Source of the DNA: a virus
DNA length: 29,536 nucleotides
Virus record (IMG/VR): IMGVR_UViG_3300010354_000409
Coordinates: 1-29,536 of that record
Strand: one strand, 5' to 3'
A model generated the notes under the pieces. That model was not told where the DNA came from. It saw only the letters and a list, made by a program, of their open reading frames with translations, and did not search any database. Position 1 is the first letter of the stretch, and the number at the start of each line of letters is the position of its first letter. The translations under genes were made by a program, and so were the position numbers. Shown here piece after piece: positions 7,350-14,389 of this stretch.

Positions 7350-7374
7350 AAGCCGGGGTTCATGGCCCCAGCTT
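7350..7374. terminator. Hairpin between the convergent thyX and 7398-7991 genes
   Basis: Arms AAGCCGGGG (7350-7358) and CCCCAGCTT (7366-7374) pair with one mismatch around a 7-base loop. It sits 6 bp after the thyX stop and 24 bp from the end of the minus-strand gene, the expected place for a bidirectional terminator. No long T-run follows on either strand. Confidence 0.55.
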
Positions 7375-7397
7375 CTTCGCCTTCGCGCGTTCTTTAA

Positions 7398-7991
7398 CTA
7401 TAGCAGTTTTGTCCAGGGATCTACGGATTCTTGGGCATTTTCTTTTTTGGGGACCATCGGCGCTTGCGGCTTAGGCATTGCTGGCATCTGCATGAGGATG
7501 CTTTGCATTGTCGCCACCTGTTGCTTGAGAGTCGTGTTTTCGGCGACTAGAGCTTCGGCTTGGTTGCGTGCCCACGCTGTGGCGTTAGCTGTGAGTTGAT
7601 CTAGGACGTTCTCTGGGTGCGGGAACTTGTAAAACGTCCCCGCCTCTGTCGAGACCTTTTGTCCCCCTTGGTTTTCGGCCAGGGATTCCAGAAAGGTTTC
7701 GATCCGCTCTAGGTCTACGCCTGTTTCAAAAGCAAGCTCTTGGGGAACCAGCATCCCCATATTTTTTGTGTAGAGAGCTGTGAATTTCTGAGCGACTCTC
7801 AAGCTTTCCGCTCGATCTTCTTTTTGTTTCCTTGTTAATTCGCTTGCTGATGCGGCTCCAGCCAGCAACCCACCCGCAGCGGCAATCGCCGTGGACAGGT
7901 GGGCAGGCTGAACGAGAGCAACGGTGAAGGTCAGTACACCGCCGAACAGCAAGGTTGCGCCGTTAAGCAGACTCGACGGGGATTTGATCAT
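7398..7991 (-). CDS. Membrane-anchored protein with a winged-helix-like domain, 197 aa
   Basis: ATG at 7991 (MIKSPSSLLNGATLLFGG) is chosen over GTG at 8021 because it shortens the overlap with the primase gene to 29 bp. Two adjacent hydrophobic helices (about residues 9-25 and 32-48: LLFGGVLTFTVALVQ, STAIAAAGGLLAGAA) form a hairpin anchor. Then a block resembles a winged helix: LVPQELAFETGVDLERIETF as helix-turn-helix and GGQKVSTEAGTFYKFPHP as the beta wing. A predicted coiled coil (AEALVAENTTLKQQVATMQS) and a Pro/Lys end follow. This build resembles cyanobacterial membrane proteins with a cytoplasmic wHTH. It might tether DNA or sense stress at the membrane. Function is not established. Confidence 0.7.
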   Translation of the reverse strand: MIKSPSSLLNGATLLFGGVLTFTVALVQPAHLSTAIAAAGGLLAGAASASELTRKQKEDRAESLRVAQKFTALYTKNMGMLVPQELAFETGVDLERIETFLESLAENQGGQKVSTEAGTFYKFPHPENVLDQLTANATAWARNQAEALVAENTTLKQQVATMQSILMQMPAMPKPQAPMVPKKENAQESVDPWTKLL

Positions 7992-10731
7992 GAGCTTCGA
8001 AGGCCGGTTTCCAGAGAGCACTGTCAGGGTTAGAGGCCCACTCGACCGGAGACGGTAAGCGGTTTGAACCGGCCGCCGCTCGATCGGTCGAGGGGTCGTA
8101 CGGCTTCAATCGTAGTCCGGTGAATACGGCTTTGCCATTTACAAACTTAGGCCCAACACCCTCGACCTTGAGCACGTTCCTAATGGTTTCTTTCAATCGG
8201 TCAACGAAGCGAGGTTTTGCTGAGTGCTTGTATCCGTTTGATTTGCAGAAATTGACATAGCTCGCATACAATTCTGTGTATGCATTTTTAACGAACATAC
8301 CTTTCTCAGCCTCGTCCGTGTTGGGTCTAAAAGCACCAGCTCCAATCAACCCGTGGCTATTAGGTGCGTACATCGTGCACTCCGCTAGCCAAGCCACATA
8401 CGGATTGTTGAAGATCAGCGCTTCGAGGTTGGTCGCGTTGAGCGAAGGCACGTGCTTGACGGGGTTAGCCAGCACGTCGCGCATTTCATCGAAGGGCATA
8501 TCGAGAGCCCAGGAGACCACACCGCTAAGCTCGGGGACGAGGTCGCCCTCCAGTCGATCTGCGTATACGTTCAGAAGGTCGCGCCGCTGGGACGCCGGTA
8601 CGACCTTGTCCATGATGATCGTTAGGCGGCGACGCTCTAGACCGCTGCTGATGTCCGAGGAGCTGATATGCTCGTTAGATGCGATACAGACCAGTACTTC
8701 TGGCTTGAAGTTAATTACTTCTTTACCATACTTACGTTCAGCTCTCAGCGTATCTGATGCGGACGTAATCTTTTTTAGAACATCCAAGCGTTTGTTAAAG
8801 TTAGCCTCGTCTGTAAGTAGCAGAAGTTTCTTGCCGATTAGGTTGTAGCATTCAAATTTATTTGTTTCGATCGTTTCCAGGTTACTGGTGTGAGTCCCGG
8901 AGAACCCAGCTAGTGCAATCAACAGCTGCTGCATTGTTGATTTACCTGTCCCACCAGGACCGACGAGGTGGAGGAAACGCTCCCCCGTGGTGTACCCCGT
9001 CAGAAGCGCACGGCAAAACGCCCGAATGATGATCTTCTTGTCCTGTCCGATGCACGAGTCCAACCACGCGTGGAAGTTTGGACACTGAGCGGCTTTGTCG
9101 TACGGAAACGCGAGCTTGCTGCGTAGATAGAGCTCTTTCTGGCTGCCCTCCTGGAACCCCATCGAGTTCCCGTCTAGGACACCGTTTTTGAAGGGGATCT
9201 GCCCTTTGCTGCTGCTCCAGATGGACACCCGTCCACCGTTCACAGACTTGAGCAGCTTACCTTTGAGGATCTGGAAAACCGAGCTAACGGTCGATGCGCT
9301 GTAGCGAGGCATCACACCCGCAGCTACAAATGTATCTAGTGTTTTTATAATCCTTCGTTTGATGTGCTGTTCGTCTTGTACGTACCAGATACCTTCGTCT
9401 ACGTCGTATGTAAAGAACTCATCCAAAGAAGAGTCAAACAGAAATTCATTACCGTAATTATTGACGATGATATCTGCGACATCGTTCTCAGAAAACTGAC
9501 GGTTTCCCTGCTGCAGCTGGACCAGCTGAGCCGGAGTCGACGGCGTGGAGGCCATGGGATCGGGGGGTGTAGATGTTGATGTTGGTGTTGCTGCCGGTTT
9601 CGTATCCATCTCTCGAACTAAATCGTCGAAAGTGAGTACGGAGTTGGCTGGCTTTGGTTTTTTCGACGCGATTTCTGTACGTACATTGTCCGTACACTTT
9701 GCTTCGAAAATTTCTCTGTGAGTGCTCTTAAGTCTCTTCCAGGCAGCTAAAGACCCATCGTCTGACGCCATGACCACAGCGGGCTGCAGCGTTTCAGGAT
9801 CTGTGATGCTGTTCAGGATCCGGTTGAATTTGCCATCCAGCACAGGGTCGTATTCGTAGACATTCTCGAACACCCGGTGTGCGGTTGTCAAGGGCTGTTC
9901 GCGTGTCGCGATGCCCTGAGCGTTCAGCCAGTTGCTCCAGCCGATGATTTCCTTGAGGGCAATCGCCAGCGCGAAGGAGCGGTCTTCAACTTCTTCGCCA
10001 TCCAGCATTGACCGGACTGTGCTGCTGACCAGGCGTTCGAGGTCAACCCCCTCCGGCGATTGCTGCGTGTTTAAGTGCTGCTCCGCATCCCGTACCGCCT
10101 CTTCCGGAGGAGGCAGCGTGGCGTACACAGCGTATGCCTCATCAATCTTAGATGCCGGTATGAATTTATCTGTGACTACCAGTAAGCTAGAAGTTCCTTT
10201 TCCGCCGTAAAATAAATTGACGGCTTGGGTAGCACGCCTGTCTGATCCTGGTATTTGTTGCGCAATGTGCCTGGTAAACCATTGGTAGAACCCGGCGTCG
10301 ATGATTGGTTTTTCTAGACCAAACACCAAACGAAACCTAGGCCAAGTCTCTGTGTGAGACGGCGATAGGTAGGCGAGACTCAGATATTTATTACAGATAT
10401 TTAGCTCTAGTGCCTGAGCTACGTCCAGTTCTTGCTTTTGTATCTTGTTGCCGTCTTTATCTTTCCCATCTGCTTGGTTGTCGATGTCAATGATGATCAA
10501 ACCGGCTTTGATTGCACCGGTATTGCCCTCGCGTCTTCGCCCATCGACAAGGTGCCAGGCACACAAGCCAGCTTGCTGCGTGGTGACAGCGTCAGCTAGT
10601 GCTGCGATGTCCTTTTCTTGAGGAAGCCAGTTGTTGTTGAAAGCGGCGAAGTTGCCCCCCGCCGCGATCTTGCCCGTCGCAGGGTTGACGTACTCAGAGA
10701 CTGCGTAGTTGATTGAGAAGAAAAAGTCCAT
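7963..10731 (-). CDS. Bifunctional primase (AEP-like) and SF3 (D5-type) helicase
   Basis: This 922-residue protein has an N-terminal primase-polymerase-like half: LIIIDIDN (near residues 77-84) supplies the metal-binding DxD, and SPSHTETWPRFRLVFGL is the conserved block of archaeo-eukaryotic primases in plasmid and phage replicases. A Pro/Thr-rich linker (about residues 380-405) leads to a D5/SF3 helicase: Walker A GPGGTGKST near residue 590, Walker B KLLLLTDEANF, and motif C VLVCIASNEH, followed by GLERRRLTIIMD. It would prime and unwind DNA at the fork for the DNA polymerase at 17510. ATG at 10731 is preceded by AGGAG and by a 12-bp palindrome. Its 3' end overlaps the downstream gene by 29 bp. 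Confidence 0.88.
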   Translation of the reverse strand: MDFFFSINYAVSEYVNPATGKIAAGGNFAAFNNNWLPQEKDIAALADAVTTQQAGLCAWHLVDGRRREGNTGAIKAGLIIIDIDNQADGKDKDGNKIQKQELDVAQALELNICNKYLSLAYLSPSHTETWPRFRLVFGLEKPIIDAGFYQWFTRHIAQQIPGSDRRATQAVNLFYGGKGTSSLLVVTDKFIPASKIDEAYAVYATLPPPEEAVRDAEQHLNTQQSPEGVDLERLVSSTVRSMLDGEEVEDRSFALAIALKEIIGWSNWLNAQGIATREQPLTTAHRVFENVYEYDPVLDGKFNRILNSITDPETLQPAVVMASDDGSLAAWKRLKSTHREIFEAKCTDNVRTEIASKKPKPANSVLTFDDLVREMDTKPAATPTSTSTPPDPMASTPSTPAQLVQLQQGNRQFSENDVADIIVNNYGNEFLFDSSLDEFFTYDVDEGIWYVQDEQHIKRRIIKTLDTFVAAGVMPRYSASTVSSVFQILKGKLLKSVNGGRVSIWSSSKGQIPFKNGVLDGNSMGFQEGSQKELYLRSKLAFPYDKAAQCPNFHAWLDSCIGQDKKIIIRAFCRALLTGYTTGERFLHLVGPGGTGKSTMQQLLIALAGFSGTHTSNLETIETNKFECYNLIGKKLLLLTDEANFNKRLDVLKKITSASDTLRAERKYGKEVINFKPEVLVCIASNEHISSSDISSGLERRRLTIIMDKVVPASQRRDLLNVYADRLEGDLVPELSGVVSWALDMPFDEMRDVLANPVKHVPSLNATNLEALIFNNPYVAWLAECTMYAPNSHGLIGAGAFRPNTDEAEKGMFVKNAYTELYASYVNFCKSNGYKHSAKPRFVDRLKETIRNVLKVEGVGPKFVNGKAVFTGLRLKPYDPSTDRAAAGSNRLPSPVEWASNPDSALWKPAFEAHDQIPVESA

Positions 10732-10736
10732 GGTCT

Positions 10737-10748
10737 CCTGACGTCAGG
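10737..10748. promoter_or_regulatory. Perfect palindrome CCTGACGTCAGG at the primase ribosome-binding site
   Basis: This 12-bp palindrome ends 6 bp upstream of the primase ATG on the minus strand, and its downstream half supplies part of the AGGAG ribosome site. The core TGACGTCA occurs once more in the window, at 12593-12600 upstream of nblA. It could be an operator or a site that masks translation; this is inference. Confidence 0.45.
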
Positions 10749-10804
10749 TCATTCTGCCACGAAACCCCTTGCAGCGCAGTGGAAGGCGCCCTTAAGAAGG
10801 TGTT

Positions 10805-11581
10805 TCACTTATTGGCAGATTCATAAAATTGCCGCAAAACCTGCAGCCATTGTTCAACGTGTTTTTCGACTTGTGCTCTACTAAAAGTGAAAACTTGAAC
10901 GGGGTACTCTGGCAGTGGAGTCGATACGATTATCTGGGTCTTGTCTATTTTTATGTCTAGACAAGTTTCCGCTGCCAGTGTGTAAGCAGCTAATTGTAGT
11001 TGCGTTTTCTTTAGTTTAAAGACTCCACTTATTAAGGATTTTTTGACGTTATCTGGAAGGTTATCTTTTGCTTTTGGGAAGTTAGCTGAGTAGGGACCTA
11101 CTGAAGTTTTAAAGTCGCCGAGAATAATTTCTCCATTTACATCTCTATAAATGATGTCACAGCAACCGGCGTATCCGTGACCTGTATTTTCGTCATAGTA
11201 ATGGATCCTGCCGATACCGTCTTCTCCTACATACCTAGACCACTGAGGTTGGTTGTACGGCTTCTCACTCCATAGAACGGTTCCTTCGTCCAGAAGTTCA
11301 TCCAATTTTTCCGGCATACCTTTCCAGTATGCGAGAACATCATCCGCAGGGTGTACAGCTAGCCCTCTGATGTAGTTCTCTACAGCGTTGTGGATGAAGG
11401 AACCCCGCGCAGCAGCGTTTTCTAGCGCACCAGGATTCATTAGATTCCAGTGCGCTAGTTTTTTACGCGTTTCCTCCGTCTGCGTGGCCGATAGGACACT
11501 TGTAACGGATGGAAGAGGTTTGGGTACTCCTGCGCAGTTGTAGTGCCTCAGGCCGTTTAGCGTAACTCTGGTTTGGGACAC
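10805..11581 (-). CDS. PD-(D/E)XK exonuclease, MGME1/RecB-like
   Basis: The 258-residue protein follows the order seen in phage and mitochondrial MGME1-type nucleases: PSVTSVLSAT near the N-terminus, RGSFIHNAVENYI (motif I His/Glu), GYAGCCDIIY (motif II Asp), EIILGDFKTS (motif III, D-x-K) and KTQLQLAAYTLA (motif IV Gln/Tyr). These enzymes trim single-stranded DNA ends during replication and recombination. All catalytic residues appear present, and no helicase domain is attached. It lies 73 bp upstream of the primase-helicase in the same direction, consistent with a replication operon. The class is well supported; the exact substrate is not known. Confidence 0.85.
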   Translation of the reverse strand: MSQTRVTLNGLRHYNCAGVPKPLPSVTSVLSATQTEETRKKLAHWNLMNPGALENAAARGSFIHNAVENYIRGLAVHPADDVLAYWKGMPEKLDELLDEGTVLWSEKPYNQPQWSRYVGEDGIGRIHYYDENTGHGYAGCCDIIYRDVNGEIILGDFKTSVGPYSANFPKAKDNLPDNVKKSLISGVFKLKKTQLQLAAYTLAAETCLDIKIDKTQIIVSTPLPEYPVQVFTFSRAQVEKHVEQWLQVLRQFYESANK

Positions 11582-11619
11582 ATTTTTGTGTCGATTAACC
11601 TTTAGTTTACTATTTGATT

Positions 11620-11985
11620 TTAGAACGACATCTGAAACGGTCGAGAGTCTGTATCTTCATCATCGTCATCGTCTTCATTCTGGTCCTGCTCAGTGCTTTC
11701 GTCTTCATCGGAATCCAAAAAGAATTCAGATTTTTGGTAATTAAAATCCCTGTTATGGCTGCTCAGCTCTTCGGCGAGGCAAAGACCTGCGCAATAAGAG
11801 TCGGTAATAATCCCCGCGCACTCAGAGGCAGATCTAGCGGTTCCCTCAGGTGAGACGCACTCCTGGAGGAGTTGTTCTGATACCAATAGGGCTGTAATTT
11901 TTTCGAGAAGTGTATTTGTTTTTGTGAGTTGATCCAGAACATCTCGTTGAAATTTGTCGAACTTTTGGCGGCGAGTCATTGTCAT
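11620..11985 (-). CDS. Small protein with a highly acidic C-terminal tail, 121 aa
   Basis: ATG at 11985 is chosen because it makes an ATGA overlap with the upstream stop; the longer frame to 12054 would run through the neighbouring gene. The N-terminal half is basic and helical (TRRQKFDKFQRDVLDQLTKT). The end is a run of about 25 acidic residues (DSDEDESTEQDQNEDDDDDE) followed by the tip RPFQMSF. An acidic tail ending in a hydrophobic/aromatic tip resembles SSB and T7 gp2.5 tails, which dock partner proteins and compete with DNA. No OB-fold is visible in the body, so this is a tail analogy, not a proof of SSB function. Confidence 0.65.
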   Translation of the reverse strand: MTMTRRQKFDKFQRDVLDQLTKTNTLLEKITALLVSEQLLQECVSPEGTARSASECAGIITDSYCAGLCLAEELSSHNRDFNYQKSEFFLDSDEDESTEQDQNEDDDDDEDTDSRPFQMSF

Positions 11986-12524
11986 GTTAAAGAGGGCAGA
12001 GGGTCGACACGGTCCCAGTCCAGACCAAAGGTTATCTGAGTTCCGTCGTGCCACTGCTCAGGGCGTTGGAAAACAAACCAGCAGCTGGTGACGGAATCCC
12101 GCGTGGAACCGATGGCTCGGAATTTAGGACGTGGATTGAGAACAATCATATTGCTGATCTTGTTTGCTAACAGAAAGCTTTTACGTTTGGCTACTGGTTC
12201 TATGAACGACAGCCTATCTAGAACGGCTATACCTTGTGTTGCAATCTGAATACCGTATTCAAGTATATACTCTGTGTAGTCTCCTAAACCTGTTGTTGCT
12301 GCTATGACCCAATCAAACTTTTTTTCTTTCTGGCCGACCCACCAGACAGGATCCATCAGGTTTGTTTCGTCCTTGTTCTCGACGACGTTAAAGTTGTGAC
12401 GTCTGAGCTGGTCGCTCAATATCGACAGCGGATCGAATGGGACTAGAACTGAGCCTGTGATGAAACTGTGCTTTATCAGCGCGTGGGCGACGCCGTTTGG
12501 AAGCTGATAGAAGGAGTCTGCCAT
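11982..12524 (-). CDS. Degenerate DNA adenine methyltransferase-like protein (probable pseudoenzyme)
   Basis: The 180-residue protein keeps the overall shape of phage N6-adenine methyltransferases: the opening FYQLPNGVAHALIKH resembles FYxTPxWxxxALLxH, then a motif I-like strand, a DWVIAATTG strand where DWIVTNPPF is expected, LDRLSFIEPVAKR, LNPRPKFRAIG and SVTSCWFVFQ. But motif I reads VLVPFDPLSI instead of the Gly-rich AdoMet loop, and the catalytic NPP[FY] is replaced by AATTG. If the homology is right, the enzyme has lost cofactor binding and catalysis while keeping its fold. It is coupled to the acidic-tail gene (ATGA). Similarity is by eye only; another Rossmann-like family is possible. 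Confidence 0.55.
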   Translation of the reverse strand: MADSFYQLPNGVAHALIKHSFITGSVLVPFDPLSILSDQLRRHNFNVVENKDETNLMDPVWWVGQKEKKFDWVIAATTGLGDYTEYILEYGIQIATQGIAVLDRLSFIEPVAKRKSFLLANKISNMIVLNPRPKFRAIGSTRDSVTSCWFVFQRPEQWHDGTQITFGLDWDRVDPLPSLT

Positions 12525-12587
12525 TGGTCTGGGTTTCGAGCTGTCAGAGTTTAACCAAAATTTCCGGTCTATCCGGTAAATGCTGCC

Positions 12588-12600
12588 TATTATGACGTCA
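12588..12600 (+). promoter_or_regulatory. Putative nblA promoter with TGACGTCA element
   Basis: In the 92-bp divergent gap, TATTAT (12588-12593) is a fair -10 box about 23 bp before the nblA ATG. The palindrome TGACGTCA (12593-12600) overlaps its end, about where transcription would start. No good -35 is visible. The repeated TCCGGT/TCCGGT (near 12563 and 12572) upstream may be an activator site. Confidence 0.35.
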
Positions 12601-12616
12601 GTGCATTCTGTAGATT

Positions 12617-12865
12617 ATGTTAAATCTGGAATGGCTTAATACAGAGCAGGAGTTTTTACACAAACGAGTTTGCGAAGATTTCGCCAAGCTTGATCGAGAG
12701 CAAATGAAAGTGGTTTTTGAATCTGTGCATAAACAGTATTTAGTTAGGAACAGTTTATTCTCTCGTCTAGTTTCTTGGTGCGCAAGGAATGGGGTTATTC
12801 TTCCTGCTTTTGATGAGTTGCTCTCTCCAAAAGAGGTTGCGCACCCGACCCTCTTAGAAGAATAA
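12617..12865 (+). CDS. nblA: NblA-like phycobilisome degradation adaptor
   Basis: NblA proteins are about 60-residue helical dimers that bind phycobiliproteins and hand them to the Clp protease. The 82-residue product reads LNTEQEFLHKRVCEDFAKLD, then REQMKVVFESVHKQYLVRNS and LFSRLVSW, matching the NblA pattern L(S/N)xEQxF...(S/D)xEQxxxxxxxxxxQ(x)xVxxxxxxxLL. A C-terminal extension of about 25 residues (NGVILPAFDELLSPKEV...) is unusual. NblA is known from several cyanophages, where it dismantles host antennae during infection. This is the only + strand gene between 7398 and 29536 and has its own putative promoter and terminator, like a self-contained cassette. Match is by eye; an unrelated short helical protein cannot be fully excluded. 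Confidence 0.7.
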   Translation: MLNLEWLNTEQEFLHKRVCEDFAKLDREQMKVVFESVHKQYLVRNSLFSRLVSWCARNGVILPAFDELLSPKEVAHPTLLEE

Positions 12866-12870
12866 AAAAA

Positions 12871-12888
12871 AGCGGCCGTTAGACCGCT
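12871..12888. terminator. Bidirectional intrinsic terminator
   Basis: Arms AGCGGCC (12871-12877) and GACCGCT (12882-12888) enclose GTTA with one mismatch. On the minus strand the hairpin is followed by eight T, making a strong terminator for the 12916-14921 genes. On the + strand it is followed by CTCTTTACC and would end nblA less efficiently. Confidence 0.75.
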
Positions 12889-12915
12889 CTTTACCTTGGC
12901 TCAGATAACTCTAGC

Positions 12916-13731
12916 TTAAAAATCGATCCCCAGAGCTTTGGCTTGCTCTGCGGTTAGCTCGATTGGTTTTTTTGCTTTGGCGCTAGGCGGCTCATTTTCG
13001 ACTTTTTCTTCTGCTTCCGCAGATTTCAAAGCCTTCGCTGGCGCCGCGCTAGCGAATGAGCGCTCTGGAGGGGTTCCTCTCTCAGCGGCGAATCGAGCTT
13101 TGATCTCGGTGTGATCCGCCCCCAGGGGTAGTTCCACTAAATCGGAGCCAGGGATATGGGACTTCAATGCGGATGCGCATAGATTCCCTCCCTTATCGAC
13201 AAGCCAGCTGTTGATATCCTCAATCAACTTTGTTTCTTCATCATTTGATGGCGGTCGATCCGAGAATTCGAGAGCGTTGAAGTTGATTTTCGCGCCGTCA
13301 GCACCGGTCATGGGATCGCGCTCATTGAAGCTGCGAGTCACGAATTTCGTCGTGGTAATGACTGATGCGCAGTTAATTCGATTGTTGTAGAGAGTTTGGA
13401 AATAACTAATGAAGTTCTTTTGCGAAGATTTACCCGAAATCATTGAGGTCGTGACGCAACGGGGCGGAAGCAACCTGTGATTTGGGCTCACTCCGATGTA
13501 TGCGATGCGCAAGAATTCTTCTTGATTGCGCATACCGAGGTTGCCAAAGTACGGAGTGAATCCGACTAAAACAAACTCGATTGGAATACCGTTGTCGTTT
13601 CGATCGACAATGGCAGAATCCGGGTCGACGTCGGACTTCCAGCGTCGGGCCTGGAGATCAATACGAAGTGTGTGCGGCGGTACGTTACACAGAATTTCGT
13701 CTTGGGAAAATTGACCAGCGATGAAGACCAT
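12916..13731 (-). CDS. Hypothetical protein beside the SSB-like gene, 271 aa
   Basis: I do not recognise a named family. Residues about 1-190 look like a compact mixed alpha/beta domain with several strands (ILCNVPPHTLRIDL, IEFVLVGFTPYFG, EFLRIAYIGVSP, NCASVITTTKFVTRSF). A disordered Ala/Lys/Glu-rich stretch (about 215-258) links to the conserved-looking tip ELTAEQAKALGIDF. A globular core plus flexible linker plus short hydrophobic tip is the architecture of single-strand DNA binding proteins and their partners. It lies 13 bp from the SSB-like gene, in the same transcript, and is followed by the terminator at 12871. A role in replication or recombination is inferred from context. Confidence 0.65.
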   Translation of the reverse strand: MVFIAGQFSQDEILCNVPPHTLRIDLQARRWKSDVDPDSAIVDRNDNGIPIEFVLVGFTPYFGNLGMRNQEEFLRIAYIGVSPNHRLLPPRCVTTSMISGKSSQKNFISYFQTLYNNRINCASVITTTKFVTRSFNERDPMTGADGAKINFNALEFSDRPPSNDEETKLIEDINSWLVDKGGNLCASALKSHIPGSDLVELPLGADHTEIKARFAAERGTPPERSFASAAPAKALKSAEAEEKVENEPPSAKAKKPIELTAEQAKALGIDF

Positions 13732-13744
13732 GGTTAGTAGTTAA

Positions 13745-14389
13745 TCAGAGGGAGAAATCGATAGAACCGATAGCAGCGGCAGCCACTTTACCCTTTTCGG
13801 GATCAACAGCTTTTTTTGGCGTTTGCTTAGAGGATTTGGGGAGATAGAGGATCTTATCTACTGTGTAGTTAAGATAATTCCTATCATCCTTTTCACTCGT
13901 TGAAACCTTGCCTACCGCGATAGTGGGTGTGCCTGGTGCAAGCTCGGCGAGTTGTTTAGACAGCTCACCCCAAGCTGTCATTTTAAACCAAGCGGTTTCG
14001 TTTTCTTCTGTCTGCCACGCAAGTGAACGATTGGTTACGGTTGTGTCTGAAAGCTCGACTTCGTCGGCTTTCGGGCCGAGACCCCCCGTGGCCATGAAGA
14101 CGTTAATAGCGAGAAGATCCTCGAAATTATCTTCTGTGACAATCAGCATGGGTTGCATCTTAAGCACACCATCGATTGTCGGTTTAGTAGGACCCATCGC
14201 TAACACGGTTTGTCCTACTTCCAATTTTTTAAGTAATTTCCCGACGTAGTGATTCGATTGTTGCAGGAGTTGGAATTTGGTTTCAACTCTTTTGTCGTTC
14301 GAGGGAAGCGCTTCAGCTAAGACGTTCACAATGCCGTCGTTGTCATCCGCCGTTGCGGTGACTTTCAGGCCCATTAGAAACAAGTTCAT
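13745..14389 (-). CDS. SSB-like OB-fold single-stranded DNA-binding protein
   Basis: The 214-residue product contains an OB-fold-like half (about residues 90-185): AINVFMATGGLGPKAD, TTVTNRSLAWQTEENETAWF and KMTAWGELSKQLAELAPGT, then TIAVGKVSTSEKDDRNYLNY. This matches the strand order and the W/F-x-V/M-x-AWG turn of bacterial SSBs. An N-terminal part of about 85 residues may be a second OB-like fold. A Lys/Ala-rich tail ends in GSIDFSL instead of the acidic DDDIPF tip. It should coat ssDNA during replication by the nearby polymerase and helicase. ATG at 14389 lies inside the end of the upstream gene (47-bp overlap); MGLKV at 14374 is an alternative start. Confidence 0.65.
   Translation of the reverse strand: MNLFLMGLKVTATADDNDGIVNVLAEALPSNDKRVETKFQLLQQSNHYVGKLLKKLEVGQTVLAMGPTKPTIDGVLKMQPMLIVTEDNFEDLLAINVFMATGGLGPKADEVELSDTTVTNRSLAWQTEENETAWFKMTAWGELSKQLAELAPGTPTIAVGKVSTSEKDDRNYLNYTVDKILYLPKSSKQTPKKAVDPEKGKVAAAAIGSIDFSL

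Noticed and set aside
8276-8848. 190-codon + strand frame inside the primase-helicase gene
   Set aside because: Opposite strand of a gene with clear Walker motifs; Ser/Arg-rich shadow sequence without motifs.
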